From an uncultured Pelagibacteraceae bacterium (GTDB lineage Bacteria; Pseudomonadota; Alphaproteobacteria; Pelagibacterales; Pelagibacteraceae), in NCBI GenBank assembly GCA_902580895.1, contig CACHMJ010000001.1, positions 186,001 through 250,000 of the forward strand: 64,000 nt of DNA. The letters are read 5' to 3'. This document shows positions 21,235-29,748 of the stretch, piece by piece. The translations under genes and the position numbers were made by a program. The notes under the pieces were generated by a model. It was not told the DNA's origin. It saw only the letters and a list, made by a program, of their open reading frames with translations, and ran no database searches. Position 1 is the stretch's first letter. Each line of letters starts with the position of its first letter.

Positions 21235-21308
21235 GCGCCCTTAGCATATGGGTAATGTTCCTGGTTGTGGTCCAGGCTAAAGTAGTTCGAGTCTACTAGG
21301 GCGTACCA
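21235..21308 (+). tRNA. tRNA-His (GTG anticodon), CCA encoded; G1:U72 and A73
   Basis: GCGCCCT/AGGGCGT acceptor, anticodon arm CCTGG-TTGTGGT-CCAGG, T-arm AGTAG-TTCGAGT-CTACT; directly upstream of hisS. Confidence 0.93.
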
Positions 21309-21313
21309 AACAA

Positions 21314-22780
21314 ATGAAAAAAGATAAAAAACTAAATCCAGAGCTTGCTTTAGGATTTACAGATAGAAAAGGTGATGAATTATTAGTTAAAGATCGTTTA
21401 ATTGAAATCATCAAAAAAAATTTTCAACTTTACGGATTCGAGCCTTTAGAGACACCAGGATTTGAGCTTTCAGAGAATATTGGTAAATTTTTACCAGATG
21501 AGGATAGACCAATGTCTGGAGTTTTTGGTTTTAAAGATAAAAGCCAATGGTTATCATTAAGATATGATTTAACAGCCCCGCTTGCACGTTATGTATCAAG
21601 GAACTACAGAGATCTTTCAAGACCTTTTAAAAGATACCAAATAGGAACTGTTTGGAGAAATGAAAAACCAGGCCCTGGAAGATATAGGGAATTTACACAA
21701 ATTGATGCAGATATTGTTGGAACAAAAAATATTTATGCAGATGCTGAGCTATGCATGTTGATGGCAGATACCTTAATTAAATGTGGTTTAGAAAAAGATA
21801 GGTTTATAATCAAGATTAATAATAGAAAAATATTTCAAGGAATTCTTGAATTTTTTGAAATAAAAGATCCAAAGCAAAGTTTAACTATACTTAGATCAAT
21901 TGATAAATTTCAAACTGTTGGAAAAAAAGGGGTATTAGAACTTTTAACAAAAGGAAGATTAGATAAATCTGGTGATTTCACTAAAGGGGCAAATTTAAAA
22001 AAAGAGATAGCCGAAGAGATTTTTGAATTATTATCTGCTGACTCAATTATAAGAGATAAAAAAACTGGCGTATGTAGACTATCAGCAGGTGACTCATTAT
22101 TTAAAATTGAGAACGATACTTATTTAGAGGGATTAAAAGAAGTTGATACTATTTTAAATTATATGGGTGAAAATAAAGAGGTAAATATAATGAGCACAGA
22201 TTTATCATTTAAGCAAGATATGATTAACTTTCAAATGGATCTGTCCGTTGTAAGAGGTCTAGAATATTATACTGGCACAGTAATGGAGGCAGAGACAACT
22301 GATACTTCATTTTGGAAATCATCAAGAGACGCAAATGCATTTAAAAAAATAAAATTGAATTCACTTTCTGGTGGGGGCAGATATGACAAACTTGTATCAA
22401 GGTTTTTAAATGATGACTATCCATCTGTGGGAATATCTATTGGTCTAGATAGAATTTTAATGCTTTTAAAAGATAAATATAAAGATCAAACATTAAAAAA
22501 TCCTATAATAATTTGTGTTTTCGACAAAAAGTATTTTTCAAAATACAATGAAATTTTACAGACACTAAGATCAGCAAATATCAATTCTGAAATTTATATT
22601 GGAGACGGAAATCTAAAATCTCAAATGAAATACGCAGATAAAAGAAATGCTCCAGCTGTAATTTTTTGTGGTGACAATGAAATTAAATCTGGAAAAATTA
22701 CGTTAAAAAACTTGAAGTCTGGAGATGAAATTTCTTTAGAATTAAAAAATCTTACTAATGAAATCAAAAAAATTATCTAA
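21314..22780 (+). CDS. hisS: histidyl-tRNA synthetase
   Basis: Class II motifs LRYDLTAPLARYVSRN, RYQIGTVWRNEKPGPGRYREFTQIDADIVG, SLSGGGRYDKLV, VGISIGLDRIL. Confidence 0.96.
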   Translation: MKKDKKLNPELALGFTDRKGDELLVKDRLIEIIKKNFQLYGFEPLETPGFELSENIGKFLPDEDRPMSGVFGFKDKSQWLSLRYDLTAPLARYVSRNYRDLSRPFKRYQIGTVWRNEKPGPGRYREFTQIDADIVGTKNIYADAELCMLMADTLIKCGLEKDRFIIKINNRKIFQGILEFFEIKDPKQSLTILRSIDKFQTVGKKGVLELLTKGRLDKSGDFTKGANLKKEIAEEIFELLSADSIIRDKKTGVCRLSAGDSLFKIENDTYLEGLKEVDTILNYMGENKEVNIMSTDLSFKQDMINFQMDLSVVRGLEYYTGTVMEAETTDTSFWKSSRDANAFKKIKLNSLSGGGRYDKLVSRFLNDDYPSVGISIGLDRILMLLKDKYKDQTLKNPIIICVFDKKYFSKYNEILQTLRSANINSEIYIGDGNLKSQMKYADKRNAPAVIFCGDNEIKSGKITLKNLKSGDEISLELKNLTNEIKKII

Positions 22781-23819
22781 TAAAATCCTTAAAACTATTA
22801 AGTCTAGAGGATTTAAGTTTGTTGAATTACCTCCCGTAATAGAGGCTAGCCATATTCTTCAAAGATCAGGCGAAAATTTTAGAAAATATTTGTTCTCTTT
22901 CAACAATTCTGAAGGTAAAGAATTTGCTTTAAATCCTGATCTAAGTCTTTCAGCTATATTGCATTTCGCAAAAAAGGATGTCAACAAAAGAGAAAAAATT
23001 TTTTACTCAGGTAACGCTTTTAGAAAATCTTATAATAATAAAAAGACAGTTATTGACCAAATAGGAATAGAGATTTTTTCATCTAAAGATGAAAACAAAG
23101 ATGACAAGGAAATAATTGATACCTCAATAAAAATGTTGAAAACTTCAGGATTTAAAAAAGCAACAATAAAAATTGGTAATTTTAAATTATTCGAACTTTT
23201 AATTAGAAAACTTCCAGTCGTACCTAGATGGCAAAATCGTTTAATTAAATTTTATTGGAATGAGAAATATTTTTCAGAACTCTTAAAAAGACTAGAAAGT
23301 AATCTAGATATTGATCCTTTTGTAGTTTCTGCAGATCATAAAATTTATCTAAAAATGAAAAAAGATAATCCGAACAAGATGATTGCAGGTAGATCGTATA
23401 AAGAAATACTTTCAAGGTACGAAAATAAACTACAAAATCCAAGAATAACAAAAACTGGAAAATATAGTGCTAAAGTTATTAAAGAATTTCTAAAGATCAA
23501 AACATCTTTAAAAGATGCTCCAGATAAACTTAATAGATTTTTCAAAAAATATAATTTGAATATATTTGTTGGTAAAGATTTTTTTCCAATCACTAATTTT
23601 GGTCAAAAAAATCTCAAGTATGAATTTTCAGCCAGCAACGGTCGCGGTAAAGAAGTTGAGTATTACGACTCATTTAATTTTTCAATTGATGTAAAATTAA
23701 AAAATAAGACAAAGACTTATATTGCAGGGGGTCGCTACAACAATATGGCACAAAAAAATCTTGGCTTAAAAAGGATTCCTGCTGTAGGTGCTGCAATTAA
23801 TCTTGGAGTATATGAATAA
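22758..23819 (+). CDS. hisZ: HisZ-like ATP phosphoribosyltransferase regulatory subunit
   Basis: HisRS-paralog architecture (FVELPPVIEASHIL...ALNPDLSLSAIL...AGGRYNNM) between hisS and hisG. Confidence 0.8.
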   Translation: MKSKKLSNKILKTIKSRGFKFVELPPVIEASHILQRSGENFRKYLFSFNNSEGKEFALNPDLSLSAILHFAKKDVNKREKIFYSGNAFRKSYNNKKTVIDQIGIEIFSSKDENKDDKEIIDTSIKMLKTSGFKKATIKIGNFKLFELLIRKLPVVPRWQNRLIKFYWNEKYFSELLKRLESNLDIDPFVVSADHKIYLKMKKDNPNKMIAGRSYKEILSRYENKLQNPRITKTGKYSAKVIKEFLKIKTSLKDAPDKLNRFFKKYNLNIFVGKDFFPITNFGQKNLKYEFSASNGRGKEVEYYDSFNFSIDVKLKNKTKTYIAGGRYNNMAQKNLGLKRIPAVGAAINLGVYE

Positions 23820-24501
23820 AGAAATAATTAATATAGGGTGTGTTTCCAAGGGAAGGCTGAAAATTCAATCCGAACAAATATTAAAAAAAAAGAAACTTAA
23901 AGTTTTTTTTGATAGAGGAGAGAGAGAACTAATCGGTAAAGTCAGAGGAAGAGATGATATTTCAGTATCATTTATGCACGCAAGAGAAATTTTAGAACAG
24001 TTATCTATTGGAAACTTAGATATTGGAATAAGTGGATTAGATCTTTTAAAAGAGTCTGAAATAAATATTCAAAAAAATATAAAATTAGAAAAAAAACTAA
24101 ATTTTGGTTTCGCAACCCTAGTTCTTGCTTGTAGGAATGAATTCATTGATTTGTTTACTACTCTAGACCTTGATGAGGTCGCAGAAGATTACAAAAAAAA
24201 GAATAAATCTTTATTAAAAATTGGAACAAAGTATCCAAATCTTACAAGAGAATTTCTTTATTCAAGAGGTGTCACCAACTTTACTATAGTTAAGTCACTC
24301 GGTAGTACAGAATTAATGTGTGCAATGAATACTGCGCAGCTTATATGTGATATCAGCAGCTCGGGGACTACAATTAAACAAAACAATCTTAGAATATTAA
24401 ATGATGGAGAAATATTAAAATCTCAAGCTTGTATATTTAGCTCAAAGAAAAGTAAGAAGAAAAAGGGGTTAAAAAGTTTAATAAGATTACTTACCAAGTA
24501 A
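23812..24501 (+). CDS. hisG: ATP phosphoribosyltransferase catalytic subunit
   Basis: GCVSKGRLKIQSEQIL, GRDDISVSFMHAREILEQLSIGNLDIGISGLDLL, TKYPNLTREF, ICDISSSGTTIKQNNL; start trimmed to ATG 23812. Confidence 0.95.
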   Translation: MNKEIINIGCVSKGRLKIQSEQILKKKKLKVFFDRGERELIGKVRGRDDISVSFMHAREILEQLSIGNLDIGISGLDLLKESEINIQKNIKLEKKLNFGFATLVLACRNEFIDLFTTLDLDEVAEDYKKKNKSLLKIGTKYPNLTREFLYSRGVTNFTIVKSLGSTELMCAMNTAQLICDISSSGTTIKQNNLRILNDGEILKSQACIFSSKKSKKKKGLKSLIRLLTK

Positions 24502-24618
24502 TTTATCTTTAAAGTAAATAAGAATAATTTTTATAATATCCAAATTTCTGATAATTGCATAAAGTCCAACTATGATTCCTATTACTACAATTATTTTAAA
24601 GATAAATATTAAATCCAT
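24487..24618 (-). CDS. 43-aa hydrophobic microprotein (tentative)
   Basis: Manual translation MDLIFIFKIIVVIGIIVGLYAIIRNLDIIKIILIYFKDKLLGK*; 3' end antisense to hisG end. Confidence 0.35.
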   Translation of the reverse strand: MDLIFIFKIIVVIGIIVGLYAIIRNLDIIKIILIYFKDKLLGK

Positions 24619-24654
24619 ATTATTTAATCTATCAAGAATTATCAAAATCAGAAC

Positions 24655-25848
24655 TCATTTGTGGCCTATTTTCTCTTTTCCTGTAAAGTACAAATCTTTT
24701 CCTTTGGCTTTTATCATCCAATCGTGATGAAAAGGAATTTTTTTTTTATTTTTTTTAAGTGCCTTTTTGACTGCTTTCATTATTTTTTCTGCTCCCAATA
24801 CAGGTACAGCCATTCCGATTTGTCTTCTAATAGACTCTTTTCCACCAACAAAATTATATTCGTCTGGAAAAGTTTGTAATCTTGCTCTTTCTCTATTTGT
24901 TAAAGCTCTATTTTCTTTATAATGATACACATGTGTTCCACCACCACCACTTCCAGTGACAGTATATGCAGGTTTTGAACTATCTAGTCTTTTATAGATG
25001 TGGCTCATTCTTGCTTTTTTAACTCCAGGGAGACCATCTTTATCATCACCTAAATCCCAAACATTTTTACCTTCAGCTGTCTTTTTCAATCTTCTTATTA
25101 CTCTTTCATCATGATTTGTTAGTTCTTGGTGTTGTGCCCATTTAGGTATTTTTTGGAGAGCTTTTTTACAAGTGGTGTAAGGTCCTTCTATTTTTTTTGG
25201 CTTTTCAAAGTTAATGTTATTTTCTTCAAAAAAATCACCTTTAAAACCAACTAGTATAATTCTATGCCTAGTTTGTGGAATTCCATATTCTTCAAACTTA
25301 TAATTGTCTGCGTAAATTCTATATCCATGTTTAGAGCATTTAGCTAAATCACTCATTATTTTTTTAAAATTTTGGTAATTTAGATTTTTTAATTTTTCCT
25401 TATCAAATTTTTTCTCTTTCTCCATTACAACTGGATCTGATGAATTATATTTCAATTTTTTACCTAGAGAGGTAACGTTTTCCGCAACAAAGAATTCTGG
25501 TTCAAAAAAATTTAACACATCACATGCATATGTATATAAACCACCAAATTCACCCTCCATTTTTTTATTTTTTCCAACTAGACTAAAATCATTGCAAGGA
25601 AATCCAAATAAAAGACCATTAATTTTTCCAAAATCTTTCCTTATTTTTTCAAGCCTTTTTGGCTTTGAAAAGTTTTCTATTTTTTCATGAAAAGTTTCAC
25701 ATTTTTGATTATTTTTAAACGTTTCACAGGAGTCTTTATCAATATCAATGCCCCAAATATGTTCAAAACCAGCTTTTTTTGCTCCTTCAGCAAAACCGCC
25801 AGCTCCACAAAATAATTCAGCAATTTTTATCTTATTCTCTCTTGACAT
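24655..25848 (-). CDS. DNA (cytosine-5-)-methyltransferase, Dcm type
   Basis: Motif I AELFCGAGGFAEG, IV GFPCNDFSLVG, VI FVAENV, VIII YGIPQTRHRIILVGF, IX/X TNRERARLQTFPDEY...RQIGMAVP; start trimmed to MSRENKIK from the ORF-track start at 25944. Confidence 0.96.
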   Translation of the reverse strand: MSRENKIKIAELFCGAGGFAEGAKKAGFEHIWGIDIDKDSCETFKNNQKCETFHEKIENFSKPKRLEKIRKDFGKINGLLFGFPCNDFSLVGKNKKMEGEFGGLYTYACDVLNFFEPEFFVAENVTSLGKKLKYNSSDPVVMEKEKKFDKEKLKNLNYQNFKKIMSDLAKCSKHGYRIYADNYKFEEYGIPQTRHRIILVGFKGDFFEENNINFEKPKKIEGPYTTCKKALQKIPKWAQHQELTNHDERVIRRLKKTAEGKNVWDLGDDKDGLPGVKKARMSHIYKRLDSSKPAYTVTGSGGGGTHVYHYKENRALTNRERARLQTFPDEYNFVGGKESIRRQIGMAVPVLGAEKIMKAVKKALKKNKKKIPFHHDWMIKAKGKDLYFTGKEKIGHK

Positions 25849-25883
25849 TTCCACAGAAGATATATATATGTTCTGTGAGAATG
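25846..25883. promoter_or_regulatory. inverted repeat in the divergent promoter region, candidate operator
   Basis: CATTTCCACAGAA-N12-TTCTGTGAGAATG: 11 of 13 positions complementary, including a perfect CACAGAA/TTCTGTG core; covers the methyltransferase start codon. Confidence 0.5.
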
Positions 25884-25911
25884 TCAAATGGATATTATAT
25901 AAGGTAAATTT

Positions 25912-26199
25912 ATGGTAAAACCTAAAAAAACAAGAACTAGTCATTTAAATCCCTCTGAAAAATTTGAGTACTATTTTAATCTTAGAATGAGTTTACTTAA
26001 AAGTGCTCTTAGAGGAGTTGGAAACCTATCTAACAGAAATGTTTACGAGATTCCCGATGGAGCAAAAAAAATTATAGAAAGTAAAATGAAGGAATGGAGT
26101 AAAGAGTATGTGTTGGATAAATGGAATAAAAGTTCAAAAAAAGTAGAAAATTTAAAGAAACCAGAAAGTCTTTACGACCAATATTTTAAAAAAAAATGA
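25912..26199 (+). CDS. hypothetical protein (95 aa), divergent from the methyltransferase
   Basis: Intact ORF; YYFNLRMSLLKSALRGVGNLSNRNVYEIPDGAKKIIESKMKEW; no family assigned. Confidence 0.6.
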   Translation: MVKPKKTRTSHLNPSEKFEYYFNLRMSLLKSALRGVGNLSNRNVYEIPDGAKKIIESKMKEWSKEYVLDKWNKSSKKVENLKKPESLYDQYFKKK

Positions 26200-26358
26200 A
26201 TTATGGAATTGATGCACGTTAAAAAGAAGAGGTTATCATACACGGTGAGCAACAACATCGATAGAGCACTTACAATACCTCTCGCCAGAGTGCATCCTGG
26301 TTTTATCCTTTGTTTGTGTTCAATAGTTGCAATTAGCAAGTTGACTATGCAAATTTTA

Positions 26359-26408
26359 ATGCGTGCAAAGCTACACCTTTCTTTCTTTCTATGTAGCTTG
26401 TACGCGTT
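26359..26408. other. long imperfect hairpin in noncoding segment (candidate structured RNA or DNA site)
   Basis: AATGCGTGCAAAGCTACA pairs with TGTAGCTTGTACGCGTT (17 pairs, one bulge, two G-U), loop cctttctttctttcta. Confidence 0.6.
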
Positions 26409-26433
26409 AAAAAATAACCACAAAGGAGTTTAA

Positions 26434-26712
26434 TTGAAAAAAAATTATTTTCATTCTTGTTTACAGGATAGATTGCAATACGCCCAAGAGTTTGCAAAGG
26501 ATTACACACTATATTTACAAAGTGTTGAATTTACCAAAAAAACTGAGAGGGAATTTTATAAAAATAATAAAATATTATTTTTACTAAATAAGATTCTTAA
26601 TTTACCAACTAATACACTAAAATTTATAAAAGTTTCAAAAAGTAAGTTTATTTTAAAAAAATGTTTAAATGAGATTGAAGTAATTAAAAAAGAATTAAAA
26701 AATTATGAATAA
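26434..26712 (+). CDS. hypothetical protein (92 aa), first gene of the GHKL ATPase operon
   Basis: TTG start with AAAGGAG ribosome-binding site at 26422-26428; overlaps next gene by 8 nt. Confidence 0.6.
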   Translation: MKKNYFHSCLQDRLQYAQEFAKDYTLYLQSVEFTKKTEREFYKNNKILFLLNKILNLPTNTLKFIKVSKSKFILKKCLNEIEVIKKELKNYE

Positions 26713-28879
26713 GTTGCTTGAAATATTGAACTGGGTAATAAGACTTAAACAAAAAGGAGAGGGTCATGATGTATCAAAATCTACAGAAAAATTTAAATGG
26801 TACAGTGTGATTCTAGAATTTATTCAAAATACAATTGATTCAAATATTAAATTTAATAAAGAATTAAGAGAAAAAAATAATAATCATCAAGATTTACCTG
26901 CACATATTAAAATTTCATTTACAAAAGTAAAATTTTCAGATTTTGTTAAAAATTTCATTACAAAAAAATTTAAATCAGTTTTAGGATTGAGTAGACTTAA
27001 GCCAGGTGCTGTAAAAGAACTTGAGGGCCAAGATCATACAGATTTATTAATTTTAGAGGATTTCAATACTCAAGGTATTTTAGGGGATCATAGAAAATAT
27101 AGTAGCGCACTAGAAAATGGTAAAGATAATCCTATCTTTAGATTTAATTTTTATGTTGGAGATGATCAAAAACTTGATGATCCTGACCTAGGTGGTAGTG
27201 AAGGTGAAGGACGACAAACTTTTTATTATGCTTCAAAAATTTCTACATTTTTTTATTATACTATAAGAGAGAATAAAATTCCTTTGTTGTATGGAATGAC
27301 ATTTGTTGGAAATGCTAAAGATGAAAATGGTAAAAGTTGGATGCCAGTGTTAAGATATGGCGAAGAAGTAGTTTTAAAAGGTGAATTGGGTGATGGAGAT
27401 GATAAAATTCCCACAGATTTAAGTTATGCCATTCCCTCAGAAAATGAGGAATGTAACAAAATTTTTAAAAATATAATTCCAATTAAAAGAGATAATGAGA
27501 CAGGAACTTCAATTGTAATTCCCTATTATGACAGAAGATATCTTAAAAAAGATAGAGTTATTTCAAAAATAATTGAGGTCTATAGAGTTTTAATCCTCAG
27601 GGGACAGCTAGTTATTGAAATTGATGATGAAATCATTAATTCATCAACAATAGATAAGCTTTGTGCTAAATATTCAACTTCAGAGGAAATTAAGCTACAG
27701 AATACACTTAAGTATTTTGGTTTTTTAAAAGAAATTGATAATAAAAATTATGAGTTCGAAACTTACTTAAATTATACAAAAGGAATAAATTTTTTTGACG
27801 AAAAAATTATTCCAGAATTTCATGAATTTACAAAACATTTTAATGCAGGCAAAATAGTTAAGTTAAGATGTAACTATAATCTTAACAAAAAAGTTGATGG
27901 AAGAGTTGGAGATAGAGAAAAAAACATTAATACTTTCTTTGACTTATATTTAAAAAAATCTGAGGACCAAATAAGGTCTTATCAGTTAAATGATTTTATT
28001 AGAGGTAGTCTATCAATATACGATGAAAAAAAAAAATTGGATTGTTTTGCATTAGTAGACGTTCAGGACGACGAAGCGAAGCTTTTCTTTAAGTGTGCAG
28101 AAGGTGCAAATCACTCAATTTGGGACCCAACTCTTTGGAAATTAGATAATTACTATACCGAAACTTATGGAGATGTAGTCAGGTTTGCAAAAAAAGCACC
28201 AGAGCAAATTTTAAGGTTAATTGAAGCAAAAGATACAAGACCTGATTATGATACCTTTAGTGATTTATTTCCAGATTTAAGCGATGAGGGCAAAAAAAAG
28301 AAAAAAAAGAAAAAGAAGCAGCAAAAAATTATCACACCTCCATTTGTTCCAAACATATATGGAAAACTTAAAAATTATGAAGTTGATGAAACTAAACAGA
28401 AAGATGGTGGATTTTATGTGAAAGGCAATTCTTTTGAAAAAAAAGAAATTGTTTCAAAAATTTCTGAAATGGGAAAGGATCAAGAAACTTTAATTGAATT
28501 CATTAATAAAGAGGAAGATGAAGACAAAAAGGAAATATTGTCTAATTATTTGGTAACAATAAAAAGAAGAATAAAAGAATATGAACAATTTGTTGAAAAT
28601 GGATGTGATAATTTTCCAATCAACATACGATTAAAAATGGCTTTTGAAGGTGAGAATTTAGGAAATCCATTTAAAAAATATGATCCAAAAAAACATTTTG
28701 ATTTAGATAAAAATAAAGAATTTAATTTTAATATTGAAGGCGATGTTACTTTAAAAAAATGTTCAGAAAACGTAATTGTTTTATCAGCCTCTTCTTCTAA
28801 TTTTAAATTTTTATTAACAGGTTTTTCAAAAATTTCAAATTATGATGTAGCTGTTCAAGACAAAGAGGAACAAATATAA
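26705..28879 (+). CDS. GHKL-fold ATPase (MutL/MORC/HSP90-like), defence-associated candidate
   Basis: N-box-like EFIQNTIDSN, G1-like ILEDFNTQGI, G2-like GGSEGEGRQTFYYASKISTFF; 724 aa. Confidence 0.75.
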   Translation: MNKLLEILNWVIRLKQKGEGHDVSKSTEKFKWYSVILEFIQNTIDSNIKFNKELREKNNNHQDLPAHIKISFTKVKFSDFVKNFITKKFKSVLGLSRLKPGAVKELEGQDHTDLLILEDFNTQGILGDHRKYSSALENGKDNPIFRFNFYVGDDQKLDDPDLGGSEGEGRQTFYYASKISTFFYYTIRENKIPLLYGMTFVGNAKDENGKSWMPVLRYGEEVVLKGELGDGDDKIPTDLSYAIPSENEECNKIFKNIIPIKRDNETGTSIVIPYYDRRYLKKDRVISKIIEVYRVLILRGQLVIEIDDEIINSSTIDKLCAKYSTSEEIKLQNTLKYFGFLKEIDNKNYEFETYLNYTKGINFFDEKIIPEFHEFTKHFNAGKIVKLRCNYNLNKKVDGRVGDREKNINTFFDLYLKKSEDQIRSYQLNDFIRGSLSIYDEKKKLDCFALVDVQDDEAKLFFKCAEGANHSIWDPTLWKLDNYYTETYGDVVRFAKKAPEQILRLIEAKDTRPDYDTFSDLFPDLSDEGKKKKKKKKKQQKIITPPFVPNIYGKLKNYEVDETKQKDGGFYVKGNSFEKKEIVSKISEMGKDQETLIEFINKEEDEDKKEILSNYLVTIKRRIKEYEQFVENGCDNFPINIRLKMAFEGENLGNPFKKYDPKKHFDLDKNKEFNFNIEGDVTLKKCSENVIVLSASSSNFKFLLTGFSKISNYDVAVQDKEEQI

Positions 28880-29748
28880 TGGGTCAAATAACTCTTCAAA
28901 AAAGAAAAAGACGTAAAATTACAACAGCATTTCCAACTCCAGAAATAATTCTAGAAGGGTTTCAAGAAAATGAGAATGTAAAATTTTTTGTAAAAATTAA
29001 TCTCGTTGATAGTGAGAAATATTTATCAAAAGATAGCAAAATTATTTTATACCCTATGACAAAACAAGGGGTTGTCTTGCTTCCAATTTATCTCGGCACT
29101 GTTGGTAAGATTGAAATCGATGAAAAAGGATATTTTGTTACTGACGAAATGATGGAAAATTTGTATTTTAATCTCAAAATTTCCACAGCCAATTCAAATG
29201 TAGAAGGTTTTGCCTATAAACTTAGATTTAAGAAGCCAGAAAGCGGCGAAGGAGAAGTTGAAGATCAAGATGGTGATCAACAATCAATATTGCCAATAGT
29301 TGAAGATCCAAATCAATCAATTCCTTTCAAAGTCTTAATGCAGCCAGTTCAAGGAGAACCACCCACTTTATTTGTAAGAACTGGACTAAAAAACAAAATA
29401 AAATCTTCAGCAATTACTCAATACATTGTGACGACTAGTGCAATAAAGACAATTATCACAAATTATATTCTAGATCGTGAAAGTGATGGCGATCTATTTA
29501 AGGAAAAGTGGGAAATATTAATAAAAGATTTAATAAATGATAAAAAATTTACATTTCCATCCAGAGAGGAAGCTCTTGATCGATCTGGAACTTTAAATTC
29601 TGAAATAGAAGATATTATCGAAGATGTAATAACTCAGTTTGGTAGAAAAAGAAAATTTAGAGGTACTCAATATTCATTAAGTGATGCATTCATTAATGAA
29701 GTGTCATTATCTCAAGAAGAGGGGGAAAATGAAAATGATAGTATGTGA
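28879..29748 (+). CDS. uncharacterised protein (289 aa) in ATPase-Vsr operon
   Basis: Intact ORF overlapping both neighbours; no recognised motif; acidic linker GEGEVEDQDGDQQ. Confidence 0.75.
   Translation: MGQITLQKRKRRKITTAFPTPEIILEGFQENENVKFFVKINLVDSEKYLSKDSKIILYPMTKQGVVLLPIYLGTVGKIEIDEKGYFVTDEMMENLYFNLKISTANSNVEGFAYKLRFKKPESGEGEVEDQDGDQQSILPIVEDPNQSIPFKVLMQPVQGEPPTLFVRTGLKNKIKSSAITQYIVTTSAIKTIITNYILDRESDGDLFKEKWEILIKDLINDKKFTFPSREEALDRSGTLNSEIEDIIEDVITQFGRKRKFRGTQYSLSDAFINEVSLSQEEGENENDSM

Noticed and set aside
24502-24654. Possible direct repeat/att site at the left edge of the accessory region
   Set aside because: No convincing duplicated sequence found by eye between this gap and the right edge near 31399-31440; needs alignment to an empty-site genome.
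25849-25944. ORF-track N-terminal extension of the methyltransferase (MTSSCFFRFYHKFTLYN...)
   Set aside because: Overlaps the divergent gene and its promoter; MSRENKIKIAELFCGAGG is the natural C5-MTase start.
26172-26433. Overlapping short ORFs on both strands (83 aa minus, 76 aa plus)
   Set aside because: Low-complexity, mutually antisense, and they coincide with the hairpin-bearing noncoding segment; no protein-like pattern.
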